Part shown: piece by piece, positions 1 through 8,591 of the stretch
Layout: every line of letters begins with the position of its first letter
Numbering within the stretch: position 1 is the first letter of the stretch
Source: CAJBLF01 sp964494005
GTDB taxonomy: Bacteria; Patescibacteriota; Gracilibacteria; Absconditabacterales; Absconditicoccaceae
Direction of reading: 5' to 3'
Length of the DNA: 14,854 nt
NCBI GenBank assembly: GCA_964494005.1
Contig: CAZBQE010000021.1
Coordinates: 1-14,854 of the forward strand
Program-made: the position numbers and the translations under genes
The notes under the pieces: generated by a model
The model's database searches: none
What the model was told of the DNA's origin: nothing
The model's input: the letters and a program-made list of their open reading frames with translations, nothing else

Positions 1-1
1 A

Positions 2-337
2 CCAAGCAGAAAAGGAAATACTCAGCAGATGATTCAAGCCGATACGCAGAATATTATCGCCAAGCTTGAAAAATTTTCAGAATATAAAAAAATTTTGTTG
101 AGCAAAGAAGGAAAACAAGTAGATACATTAACATTACATAAATTGTTTACCGACAAAAATTGTGTGTTCGTTATTGGCGGACCATACGGTCTAAATGAAC
201 CGGAATTAAGTAAATATATTGATGCCAAAATTTCTTTCGGCGCGATCACGCTACCGCATGGATTGGCAAAAGTTACGTTGTTGGAGCAGTTGTATAGGAT
301 AAGAACCATAGAAGAATGAAAATCCTATCATTATTAA
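2..337 (+). CDS. rlmH: RlmH, 23S rRNA pseudouridine-1915 N3-methyltransferase (3' part, 5' truncated)
   Basis: SPOUT-family methyltransferase that methylates pseudouridine 1915 in helix 69 of 23S rRNA using SAM. The frame is open to the left window edge, so the N-terminal residues are missing. Seen: the SAM-knot segment FVIGGPYGLNEPEL, then ITLPHGLAKVTLLEQLYR, both characteristic of RlmH. The UGA at 317-319 would stop translation just before the end; read as Gly it continues EEGKSYHY and then TAA, restoring the family's terminal G-x-x-YH motif, which lies in the SAM/substrate site. That makes this an early proof of code 25 in the window. Two GC-rich palindromes lie downstream, the second followed by a T-run. 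Identification is firm. The true start lies outside the window. Confidence 0.93.
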
Positions 338-340
338 GCT

Positions 341-356
341 TCGCACCCGGGTGCGA
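341..356. repeat. 16-bp perfect palindrome with CACCCGGGTG core
   Basis: TCGCACCCGGGTGCGA is a perfect palindrome four bases after the rlmH stop. It is far more GC-rich than its surroundings. The core CACCCGGGTG recurs at 399-408. It could be part of a transcription end or a dyad operator; the sequence does not say which. Confidence 0.6.
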
Positions 357-397
357 TAGTCACAAAAGTTACTAAGAAAGTTGAATTACTAAAGTTT

Positions 398-417
398 CCA
401 CCCGGGTGGTTTTCTTT
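398..417 (+). terminator. possible rho-independent terminator of rlmH
   Basis: A perfect CCACCCGGGTGG palindrome (398-409) is followed directly by TTTTCTTTT. As an RNA hairpin it has only a short stem, because a loop must be taken out of the palindrome centre, so the call is tentative. Its position about 60 bases after the rlmH stop fits. Confidence 0.45.
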
Positions 418-488
418 TGCAATCTCTACTCAAATCGCTATATTTTCAAGTGAATGAGCTATGGTGGATTAGCGAGGCAGATTAAAAT

Positions 489-523
489 AGCTGATAGCGC
501 ATAGACTATAGTCGATAGCTGAC
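489..523. repeat. degenerate 7-bp tandem array, AGNNNAY type
   Basis: Five units in exact 7-base register: AGCTGAT, AGCGCAT, AGACTAT, AGTCGAT, AGCTGAC. The units differ in the middle while AG and the A at position 6 are kept. This is the first of three heptamer arrays between rlmH and pnp. I see no coding potential here on either strand. Confidence 0.6.
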
Positions 524-535
524 AAATCTATAATT

Positions 536-563
536 GTTAGTTGTTCACTGTTAGTTGTTAGTT
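536..563. repeat. 7-bp tandem array, GTTAGTT type
   Basis: Four heptamers: GTTAGTT, GTTCACT, GTTAGTT, GTTAGTT. It lies 12 bases after the previous array and has a different unit but the same period. Confidence 0.65.
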
Positions 564-610
564 ATTTTAATCTGTCTAATTGTACCATATTTTCTTTCTT
601 GTGATATATT

Positions 611-645
611 TACTCGTCACTCGTTACTAGTAACTTGTCACAGTT
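611..645. repeat. degenerate 7-bp tandem array, YACTNGT type, upstream of pnp
   Basis: Five heptamers in register: TACTCGT, CACTCGT, TACTAGT, AACTTGT, CACAGTT. The array ends 21 bases before the pnp start. The rest of 338-666 holds no convincing ORF on either strand when UGA is read as Gly. Confidence 0.55.
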
Positions 646-666
646 TTATTATCTGTATTTTTAAGT

Positions 667-2811
667 ATGGCCATCAAAAAAAAGGAATTTACTGTGCATG
701 CGCAGTCCTTCGATCGAGAAGGAAAACAACTCTCGTTTGAAACGGGGAAATTGGCAGTCCAAGCTGACTGTTCGCTTGAAATTAAATTTGAAGACAATGT
801 CTTGTTGTGTTCTACCGTGATGGAAAAGAATCCAAGACCGGAATCTGATTTTTTACCGTTGATGATCGACTTCAGAGAAAGTTTTTCTGCAGCAGGAAGA
901 CTCGGAGGTGCAGCGTATAGAAGAAGAGAAGGAAGACCTTCCGATCAAAATATTTTGTACTGTAGACTTACTGATAGAGCGCTTAGACCTATGTTTCCGA
1001 AGGGAATGATTAATGATCTTGTGATTACGATAACCCCATTAGCTGTAGATCAGACTTTGGATTTGGGAGTTGCTACGATTATCGGTTCATCCATGTCTAT
1101 CATGGCTGCTGGAATTCCATTTGATGGACCAGTAGGCGCAGCGCAGATAGGATATATCGATGGAAAATTTATCATCAATCCGACGAGAACAGAATCAGAA
1201 AAAAGTTTATTTTTATTATTAGTTGCAGGAAAAAAAGGATCTATCAATATGATCGAGGCGGAAGGAAATGAAGTAGAGAAAGAATTACTTAAGGAAGCGT
1301 TCGTTGTCGGTCAAAAAGCCATCGATGCATCATGCGATTTCCAAGAGAAATTCCTCAAAACTTTGAAACCAGAACTCAAAGAAATTGTATACAATAAACC
1401 ATCTGAAGATTTGATTGTTTATGTTGGTAATATATTGACGCAAGATAAATTAGATGAATTAGCTGGAAATACCAAAGTCCCGTTCAATACACTTACATCA
1501 CAATACGAAAAAGAAGTTTTGGAGCTTTGTAAAGAAAAAATTGATGATGCTGAACAACCAGATTTTACGGAAATCAAAGTGAAGATGGCCGTGTTTAATG
1601 TGATCAAACATTTTCTTCGTCATAGAACATTAGATACCGGAAAGAGAATCGACGATAGAGGAGAAAAGGAGATCAGACCNNNNNNNNNNCCTATTTATTG
1701 TGAGGTCGGTATGCTTCCGAGAGTACATGGTACTGGATTATTTCGAAGAGGAGATACACAGGTATTGACCACTGTTACGCTTGGATGACCAAAAGAATAT
1801 CTCATTCTCGATGATATGGAAAATGATGGAATACATCAAAGATATATGCATCATTACAATTTTCCTCCTTTTAGTGTCGGAGAAGCGAAGGGGACAAGAG
1901 GAGCAGGAAGAAGAGAAATCGGACATGGAAGATTAGCAGAAAAAGCAATTGAACCCATGTTACCTACTATGGAAGAATTCCCATATACTATCAGAGCAGT
2001 ATCTGAATGTCTCGGATCCGGAGGATCAACCTCTATGGGATCAGTGTGTGGCTCTACGCTTTCGCTCATGGATGCCGGAGTGCCGTTAAAAAAACCAGTA
2101 GCAGGTATCGCTATGGGATTGATGACCGATCATGATGATGCAGGTAATATTAGTAAACATATCGTTTTGAATGATTTGATGGCTACGGAAGATTTTACGG
2201 GAGATATGGATTTTAAAGTTGCGGGAACCAGAGAGTGAGTGACTGCTATCCAGCTTGATACAAAATTGAAGGGGATTACCATGGATATCGTTCATGAGAC
2301 CATAGATAGAGCGTTCGAAGGCTACAATGAAATTATGGATGTGATGCTTGTAACGCTTCCAGAACCAAGAAAAGAAGTTGGAGAATATGCACCAAAAATC
2401 AAGATCATCAAAATCAAACCAGAAAAGGTAAGAGAAGTGATCGGAAAAGGTGGTGATGTGATCAATAAAATTATCGAAGAGAATGATGGCGTCAAAATTG
2501 ATTTCGAAGATGATGGAACTTGTTATATTACCCATCCAAGTTTGGAGACGATCAAGAAGGTTGAAGATATTATTATAGAAATAGCTTCTGATCTCGAAGT
2601 TGGACAGGAATTTGAAGCCAAGATCAAAAGAATAGAGGATTACGGATTGTTCGTAGCACTTCCAAAAGGTAAGATGGGACTTTGTCATATTTCCAATCTT
2701 GGACAAAGATACGATCTTCCATTGACGAATCATTTCAAGCTTTTCCAGACAATCAAAGTAAAGATTAAGGGTATCGATAATGATGGTAAAATAGCTGTAG
2801 TTAAACTTTAA
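667..2811 (+). CDS. pnp: Polyribonucleotide nucleotidyltransferase (PNPase)
   Basis: Trimeric 3'-5' exoribonuclease that uses phosphate to release nucleoside diphosphates from RNA; core of the bacterial degradosome. About 714 codons including the N gap, normal for the family. Seen in order: first RNase PH domain (residues ~10-145; AAGRLGG, RRREGRPSD, LTDRALRPMFP), helical linker, second RNase PH domain (~340-535; HYNFPPFSVGE, RREIGHGRLAEKA, FPYTIRAVSE), the D509/D515 pair in DFTGDMDFKVAG that matches the metal-binding aspartates of E. coli PNPase, KH domain with IGKGG at 592-596, and S1 domain (~644-712). UGA occurs at residues 374 and 524; the second is the conserved Gly in GTRE-G-VTAIQ. Only two of about sixty glycines use UGA. 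No Shine-Dalgarno; ATG667 fits the family N-terminus. Confidence 0.97.
1680..1689. other. 10-N assembly gap inside pnp
   Basis: Ten Ns lie between ...GAGATCAGACC and CCTATTTATTG. The PNPase family runs IRPI directly here. The sequence as given adds four codons (residues 338-341) between IR and PI. The two flanks share CC, so a 2-base contig overlap with a placeholder gap explains the extra 12 bases exactly and yields IRPIYCEVG. Confidence 0.9.
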
Positions 2812-2833
2812 AAAAATTCCCCTCGATCTCTCA

Positions 2834-2923
2834 ATGGTCGTGTAATTTTTCGCATAATTTATTTGTGATGTAATTTGATCCTGATGGTCGCATAATTTCA
2901 ATTACGACCGTAGGTCAAATTAC
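2834..2923. repeat. Intergenic direct and inverted repeats (large imperfect hairpin)
   Basis: ATGGTCGTGTAATTT (2834-2848) recurs 50 bases on as ATGGTCGCATAATTT (2884-2898). Separately, GTAATTTGATCCT (2870-2882) pairs with AGGTCAAATTAC (2912-2923), and inside it GGTCG (2886-2890) pairs with CGACC (2905-2909), with TAATT/AATTA continuing towards a 2-base loop. This gives a long, bulged stem-loop between pnp and the next gene. It may end or stabilise the pnp transcript. There is no U-run, so a simple intrinsic terminator is unlikely. Confidence 0.55.
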
Positions 2924-2985
2924 GTGCGAAGCCCAAATATTACGCACGAAATGCAAATCACTTTTTATTTCTTAGTCATTTAGTT

Positions 2986-3543
2986 ATGAAATTCCTCAAA
3001 AAATTCCTCAAAAATCTCCTTATTTTAATAGGAGTATTGCTCGTGTTGGCATTAGTTAATCGACGATACCTTGGTGGATTCAATAAGATAGACGTCCAAG
3101 AACAGATGATGGGTCCGTATACTATAGCCTATACAGAATTTGTCGGTAATTATAATTTAGTTGGACCATCTATGGATAAGGTGTATCAAACGCTTTCTGG
3201 TGCGGGAATTCTTTCTGCGACGGGTGTTGGTATTTATTATGATGATCCTGCAGTTATTTCCTGAGAAAATCTAAGAAGTGATGTTGGTGCGATTGTTGTC
3301 GGTGCAGATATCACTAAAGTTCCGCAAAGCGATGATATTAAAATCAAAAACATTGCTGGAAAAAACAGTATAGTAGCAGAATTTCCTATCAAAAACTCTG
3401 CTTCATACATGGCGGGCGTAATCAAAGTCTATCCAGTATTAAAAAAATATATAATAGAGAAGGGCTATAACAACGAAGTTCCTGTTATGGAACTTTATGA
3501 TATGGTAGCCAAAAAAATCTATTATGTCATAGAAATTAAATAG
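2986..3543 (+). CDS. Membrane-anchored GyrI-like (effector-binding-like) domain protein
   Basis: 185 residues. An N-terminal Lys-rich stretch precedes one hydrophobic helix (~10-25, LLILIGVLLVLALV), with no cleavage site, so it is probably a membrane anchor. The rest resembles the GyrI-like/AraC effector-binding fold: PYTIAYTEFVGNY near the start, GVGIYYDDPAVIS in the middle, then a UGA-coded Gly (3262-3264), RSDVGAIVVG, and YPVLKKYI toward the end. Family proteins bind small hydrophobic ligands; no substrate can be named here. Anchored GyrI-like proteins are known elsewhere (TEX264 in animals has the same order). It ends with TAG, the only complete gene here not using TAA. It stands alone between the pnp repeats and a terminator at 3573. 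The domain call is by pattern only. Confidence 0.7.
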
Positions 3544-3572
3544 TAAATCATATTTTCTCTATTTGTACAGTC

Positions 3573-3599
3573 AAAAGACGCTCAAAAGGCGTCTTTTTT
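3573..3599 (+). terminator. Rho-independent terminator after the GyrI-like gene
   Basis: AAAAGACGC (3573-3581) and GCGTCTTTT (3589-3597) form a perfect 9-bp stem with a 7-base loop, the T-run continuing to 3599. It lies 30 bases after the TAG stop. Its presence argues against starting the next gene upstream of it. Confidence 0.88.
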
Positions 3600-3647
3600 G
3601 GTATTTTTCTGGCTCTGTAGATATACTTATACTGTATATTTATATGG

Positions 3648-3653
3648 TATATA
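3648..3653 (+). promoter_or_regulatory. TATATA -10-like box, 5 nt before ATG3659
   Basis: TATATA followed by GCTCT and the ATG. This placement favours 3659 over the in-frame ATG at 3644, which would lie upstream of the box. Confidence 0.4.
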
Positions 3654-3658
3654 GCTCT

Positions 3659-4483
3659 ATGGACAAATATTTACATCATCCTGAATACGAAAACACAAAA
3701 AAAAAGAAACATCCTGATATACAGGGTGAGCTTGCTGGTGCACTCAAAGAAGATGCAGAAATTATGAAAGAAGATATCGAAGAATTCGTGAGATTGGCAA
3801 AGTATTATTACGATAATGAATGATCTATCGATTATGGAGAACTCACCTGAGAAGAAGTTCAGGTTGGGCAAGATGCACATCTGTATACGTTGATCAACTA
3901 CAAAGGAAAAGATGTCTTGGTGCAAGTAGGAAGATGAGAATACAATACTACAACATTTACAAAAAGAAATATAGAAAAAACAAAATGATTGGCATATGGA
4001 CCATTACCATTGTTTGTAGTAACGGCTCGAGCAGATCAAGAACATAAAGACAGTCATCCGAGAAAGTTTCTTAACGAACATGCGATGATCTATTCACCAA
4101 AATGAGGTCTAGTAGAAACACGTATGACTCACAAAGAAAGACAAAAATCTATCGATTATGGAAAAAGTAATGGAATTATGGAATATGAAAAGGCCAAGGC
4201 GGTACTACAGAGTGCTGCAATAAAAAAAATATTTTTTGATAGAAAAACAAAAAATAATATCAATACTTATGTTATTGATGAAATGAAAAAATTGAAAACC
4301 AAGGATTTTGAACAGTTTATTAGACGATATGAAGTCAAACCAGAATTTTATAAACATGATAAAAAATCAGTAGCGTTTCGTGAATTCTTGACGCATATAT
4401 GAGAAGGAAAATTGGCGGTAATATACAAACTTATTCAACAATTCGATCCTCAAACAGGTACATTTACCCCACCACATGAATAA
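3659..4483 (+). CDS. Unrecognised 274-aa protein
   Basis: I do not recognise the family. A single code-25 frame carries six UGA glycines. The protein is charged and Lys-rich with no signal peptide or membrane segment, so it is probably cytoplasmic. The N-terminus (~1-55) is acidic and helical-looking. The middle contains a possible beta-rich part (LINYKGKDVLVQVGRGEYNTTTF), split here as LINYKGKDVLVQ and VGRGEYNTTTF, and the segment PLFVVTARADQEHKDSHPRK. The C-terminal third (EYEKAKAVLQSAAIKKIFF, KKLKTKDFEQFIRRYEV) looks helical. The pentapeptide SIDYG occurs twice (residues 56 and 164) because a 16-base sequence is repeated exactly at 3823 and 4147. The start was chosen because an earlier in-frame ATG (3563) lies before the 3573 terminator; ATG3644 remains possible. 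The stop TAA abuts a heptamer array. Confidence 0.72.
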
Positions 4484-4560
4484 ATGACTAATTACTAATT
4501 ACGAATTCTCAATTCTCAATTCTCAATTCTCAATTCTCAATTCTCAATTCTCAATTATTT
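4484..4560. repeat. Eleven-unit 7-bp tandem array, core ATTCTCA x7
   Basis: Starting at the base after the stop codon: ATGACTA, ATTACTA, ATTACGA, seven perfect ATTCTCA units (4505-4553), then ATTATTT. It fills nearly all the DNA between the unknown gene and the isomerase gene. The perfect core suggests recent expansion; the edges are older and diverged. Confidence 0.9.
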
Positions 4561-4580
4561 TACCCTTTAGTCTTATTGTC

Positions 4581-5525
4581 ATGATGAATCTTACAAACGT
4601 TCGCAAGATAGCTGACGATATCAAAACTATCACTATCCAGTGAGCAACAAATATCGCCAAAGCGGGCATAAATATTCTCGGCAAGGAAATCCAAAGACAA
4701 AAATTCAAAGACCTCAAAGAATTTGATACTTTTCTCAAACAAGCGGTAGTTTTACTCAAAACAGCGAGAGAAACCGAGCCGATGTTGTTTAATGGAATCA
4801 AGGATTGTCTTTTTGAATACAAAGAATTGCTCAAAAAAAAGACTGATCTCAAAACCATCCAGGAAAAATTATACAAAGTATGTAAGGCATATACTCAGGA
4901 TATTGAGACCGAAGAAGCGTTGAGACCATTAATTGGAGCGAAACTTATCAAGAAACGTATGAATATCATGACCCACTGTCATAGTGGATCAGTGGTCAAA
5001 ATTCTTGTACACGCACACAACAAAGAAAAGAAAAATATTTACGTTTACAATACCGAGACGAGACCTTTGTATCAAGGAAGAAAAACCTCTTTGGATTTAC
5101 TGAAAGCAAAAGTGCCAAATACGATGATCGTCGACGGAGCAGCGCCGTTTTTCGTGGATAATCTCTACGCGTCGGATGTAGATATCGATATGGTGATCAT
5201 CGGATCAGATTCTATTTCTCTCCAAGGTGATGTGTTCAATAAAATAGGAAGTTTCGCTATCGCAATGGCAGCATGGAATTCCAAGATTCCTGTCTATATC
5301 GCAGGATCATTACTCAAAGTAGATACTGAAGATACGATAAAAATAGAACAAAGATCTGGCAAAGAACTCCGACAGGATGCTCCGAAAGGGATAGAAATCG
5401 TAAATTACGCATTCGATATTATTCCAAAAAAATTCATTACCGGAATCATTACAGAATACGGAGTTATTCCACCAAAAGATATTAAAAAAGCAGTGAAAAA
5501 GTGGTATCCATGGATGATGAAGTAA
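4581..5525 (+). CDS. e2b2: Ribose-1,5-bisphosphate isomerase (eIF2B-like, AMP pathway)
   Basis: Converts alpha-D-ribose-1,5-bisphosphate to ribulose-1,5-bisphosphate, the second step of the archaeal AMP pathway, feeding RuBisCO. 314 residues, close to archaeal enzymes (~320). The eIF2B-alpha/beta/delta fold shows as: N-terminal helical part with IKTITIQGATNIAKAG, THCHSGS with Cys133, YNTETRPLYQGR (157-167) that would bind the substrate phosphates, IIGSDSI with Asp210, then GDVFNKIGSFAIAMAAW. Cys133 and Asp210 match the cysteine and aspartate known to be catalytic in the Thermococcus enzyme. One UGA encodes Gly21 in the conserved Q-G-A. ATG4581 and ATG4584 are adjacent; either works. Paralogous methylthioribose-1-phosphate isomerase and eIF2B subunits are alternatives, but RuBisCO and AMP phosphorylase nearby decide for R15P isomerase. 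No Shine-Dalgarno. Confidence 0.92.
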
Positions 5526-5541
5526 AATTTATTTAGTTTTT

Positions 5542-5547
5542 TATATT
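5542..5547 (+). promoter_or_regulatory. TATATT -10-like box, 4 nt before ATG5552
   Basis: TATATT then TCAT and the ATG, 17 bases after the isomerase stop. The gene may have its own start of transcription or be read through from the isomerase gene. Confidence 0.35.
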
Positions 5548-5551
5548 TCAT

Positions 5552-7975
5552 ATGTGAATAGAAGGAGTAAATAAAATAGATGTTCAAGAGAATGATAATA
5601 CAATAAAAAGTACTGACCAACTTTGGGAGATGTTAGTAAAACTTTTCCCTAATAATGCTATAAAAGATCCTTGGTCTGCATATCAAGAGTTTATTGATAC
5701 AAAAAAAAATCCAGAAAATTTACAACGATTGGTTGCGATGGAAAAAAAAGAAAGAGAGAAACAAAGACAAGAATGATTACCTATAATAGATGATAAACCT
5801 TATGAATGAACATTAGAACAAAATCTACGCATTAGAAAAGCTATATTAGAATGAAGAGTTTTGCCTAAGATAATTAAGGAAGAAAGTACATATAAAAATA
5901 TTGATGCTCTTAATTTATCACCAGAAAAAATAGCATATATCAAATCAAAAACATCACCAGAACAATATGATTTTTATATACAAAATATCACTAGTGATAT
6001 TAGAAATAGTTTTAATGATTTAAGTTATGTACAATTTACTGCAGTATGGGGAGAAGAAATGAAGTGAGTAGAAAAAAGAAAGGAATATATAAAAAGTATA
6101 TGATGAGGTGAGATAAATAATGAATGAATAAATAAACTTGGGATAATAAATCGATTAATTGATATCGGTCCTAGGATGGATGTATACAAACAAAAATATA
6201 TAGAAAGTGATCAAAATATTAAAAAAAGATTCAATGCAGAAGTAAACATAAAAATACAGAATTATAAAGAAAAAAATCCAGAAAATTACAAAAAAATACT
6301 GGAAAAATGTGGTGGTGATGAAAAATTAGCAGATGAGATAATTAGAAAAGAAGTAGAAATTGAAGTATTTAATATATTAAAAAGTGAGTGAGTAATAACG
6401 TTATTGGAAGAGGATGAGGAAGGCTTTGCAAAATTAAATATCGACTTCTATAATAAGATGAAGGAATTTGGTTTTGAGGTTTCTGATGCTTTTAAAAATA
6501 TATATGACAACGCATTAAATTATATTAACACACTCTATCAATCTACTGATATGTATACCCAGCTTTCTTCAAAAGTTATGTCAGATCCTGAATTCAATAT
6601 GCATTTTGATAAACAGGAAAATAAGGTAGAAAAATTAGTTGCCGACGAAAAAAAATCAGTAGAATATTATAAAAATTTGATAAAATTATATCCAGACATA
6701 GATACAACAAATATTTCGACGATGTTTACGGAAGAGTATTTTACTTTAGTTCCTGCTATGCAGATAAAGGAGTCTGCTCCAGAAGAAGTAAAAAAAACAT
6801 GGGATACATTTTTAATTATTGTTAATAAAAAAGACGAAAATTTACTTGAGCGTACAAACAATATTATTCAGCAATCATCTATAGAGCAATGTTTGACTGC
6901 ACTTCAAAAAACAATGGATATTGATATAGATGAAGGAAAAAATATTTTGGATCAAATACAATTGGATGGTGATTTAGATGCAATCGAAGAAAATGGCGAT
7001 AAGTTGCTCCTTAATCTCAAAGGAAATGCTGATGGAAAGAAGGTAGATGTATCGTATGATTTGATAAGCGGAGAAGTCTATTATCAGAAATATATGCAAA
7101 AGGCAGGATTCAAGGATACGGATCCTATAGTCATATGATCTTCCGAGATACAAGAGGATAATTTAGTTCCTTTTGTGAAATTACCAACCTTAGGAAGTAT
7201 TGTTGAAAAAGGTAAAGCTATGGCTAACGATGATGGATATTTAGAGTTAATGGAAACATCTGAAGATAGTAAAATGTATGAAACTAATTTGCAAGTTCTA
7301 TTAAAAAACGAATATACTATAAGTGAAAATATAGATCATGAACTTGGTCAGGATATGATCAAAAAAAATATTCTAGAAGATAGTATTGTACAGAAAATGT
7401 TGATGATAGGGGAAAGGGAATTTCCCGCAGGTGCAATTACGAAAGCACAATATCCTAGTATGTATAATTTTTACAATTATTTATACAAAAGTTTTGAATA
7501 TTATTCATTGAAACCTATGGTACAGCTTGAAAATTGGAATGATTGTATCGATAAAATACTTAGTATTAAAGAACAATCAAGAACATTATCTCCTCAAGAA
7601 TTGATTCATCAAGAACAGCATAATAAAAGCCAAGAATCATTTGTTCTTCATGGATTAGTCAATCAAAAAGTGATGGGTTTGGATAATACAGAAACAAGAA
7701 ATCAAATTGTTGAAACTAATCTACTTTCTTTCTTTCAGTGTTTTGAAAAAAATGTAGGAGGGATGGCTGTTGTTGATGTAGAAATGATGAATGATTATTT
7801 TAGGACAGCGGAAAGAAATACAGATGAAGGGGAATTAGGAAAATGGAAAAGAAATAGTAAATTTACTTCTCTCTATGGTGATTTTCAGTGATTGTTATCG
7901 GCAAAGGAGGCTGAAAATGAATTAATGGATCAATATGAAAAAACAACTAGGGGTCAATACGATAATTTAGTCTAA
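5552..7975 (+). CDS. Large unrecognised 807-aa protein, helical, UGA-rich
   Basis: One uninterrupted code-25 frame with eleven UGA glycines (one directly after the start ATG; two adjacent near 6100). I recognise no domain. It is rich in Lys, Glu, Asn, Asp and Ile, with no signal peptide or membrane helix, and looks almost entirely alpha-helical, with heptad-like Lys/Glu stretches around residues 210-290. It may be a structural or scaffold protein. Tryptophan and UGA occur side by side in the frame, which argues against UGA=Trp. It sits between the isomerase and RuBisCO genes on the same strand, but nothing in it suggests an enzymatic part in that pathway. After the TAA at 7973 the same frame stays open for 29 more plausible codons to a TAA at 8063, so the protein may have been shortened or the annotated stop may be an error. 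Confidence 0.75.
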
Positions 7976-8075
7976 AAATTTGCACATTATCCTTCACTTG
8001 GTCCTGTAAAGGGAAAATATGATTTTAATAGTTTTGAGTGAATAATGGGTAAATTTAGTTCATAAAATTTGCACA
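7961..8075. repeat. 90-bp-spaced direct repeat spanning two successive stop codons
   Basis: A ~26-base sequence at 7961-7986 recurs imperfectly at 8049-8075; both copies share AATTTAGT, the TAA and AAATTTGCACA. The TAA codons are exactly 90 bases apart and in the same frame. The 29 codons between (ending FEGIMGKFSS) look like real protein. Either the 3' end was duplicated or a nonsense change made the first TAA. The remaining 8076-8132 is AT-rich with no gene. Confidence 0.55.
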
Positions 8076-8122
8076 AAAACGAAAAATCAGTATACTTATG
8101 ATGTTATTTGTTTTTAATTTAT

Positions 8123-8128
8123 TATACT
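8123..8128 (+). promoter_or_regulatory. TATACT -10-like box, 4 nt before ATG8133
   Basis: TATACT followed by ACCA and ATG. Supports 8133 over the internal ATGs at 8157 and 8226 as the start. Confidence 0.45.
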
Positions 8129-8132
8129 ACCA

Positions 8133-8561
8133 ATGAACCAAGAAAAACATGGAATTATGTGAATTATTGATCATATAAGCCATAGCCAAGAAAAGAAGAA
8201 AAAAAACAAAGAAAATATCAATATAATGCGAGAATTGTTCGATGAATTAGAAGAATCAGCAAAAGATAGTTTAGGAAATATGATTGAGTTTCTTTTGGAT
8301 GATGAGGGTATGGATGCTGATATTCATTACAATAATGATCCAGAACAAAAAAAGAAACTTCAAAGAATACGTGAAATACTATTATCTTTACCACCAAAAT
8401 CATATCTTCATATCTGTAATCTTATCAAAGAAAAAATAGAAAAACAACATCAGTTAGCAGAGATATTATCTACACAAGATACAGAATACGATGAAGACCC
8501 ACAAGAAGAAAATGAACATGAGTTTGGAATATGATCGGAAGTATATTCAGAACATAAATAA
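8133..8561 (+). CDS. Unrecognised acidic 142-aa protein
   Basis: Family not recognised. Two UGA glycines (residue 10 and near the C-terminus) keep the frame open from 8133 to the TAA at 8559. Features: a Lys/Asn-rich stretch (KKKKNKEN, ~21-28), an acidic helical centre (ELFDELEESAKDSLGNMIEF), KKLQRIREILLSLPPKSYLHI, and a very acidic tail (DTEYDEDPQEENEHE). There is no signal peptide, no membrane helix and no Cys/His cluster, so it is probably a small cytoplasmic protein. It lies 30 bases upstream of a small membrane-protein gene and in the same direction as RuBisCO. The start is fixed by the TATACT box four bases before ATG. Confidence 0.7.
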
Positions 8562-8581
8562 ATCTTTTTATATTGCTATCG

Positions 8582-8587
8582 TATAAT
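8582..8587 (+). promoter_or_regulatory. Perfect TATAAT box, 4 nt before ATG8592
   Basis: TATAAT, CTTT, ATG. A canonical -10 hexamer this close would place the transcription start on or beside the A of the start codon. No good -35 hexamer is visible at 17 bases. Confidence 0.5.
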
Positions 8588-8591
8588 CTTT

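Noticed and set aside
489..645. CRISPR array
   Set aside because: The repeat units are 7 bases with no spacers and no cas genes nearby.
555..740. 61-aa plus-strand ORF before and over the pnp start
   Set aside because: Overlaps pnp in another frame and reads through a heptamer array.
667..2811. pnp as a pseudogene broken into three pieces by stops
   Set aside because: All pieces are in one frame, separated only by UGA at glycine positions; every domain and catalytic residue is intact.
2086..2901. 271-aa minus-strand ORF
   Set aside because: Antisense shadow of pnp running into the repeat region; low-complexity Phe/Ile-rich translation and no start signal.
3563..3658. Upstream extension of the 3659 gene to ATG3563
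   Set aside because: It would translate the perfect terminator hairpin at 3573-3597; ATG3659 has a TATATA box in front.
4581..5525. Methylthioribose-1-phosphate isomerase
   Set aside because: Shares the fold and the Cys/Asp pair, but the linked AMP phosphorylase and RuBisCO genes and the sequence pattern fit R15P isomerase better.
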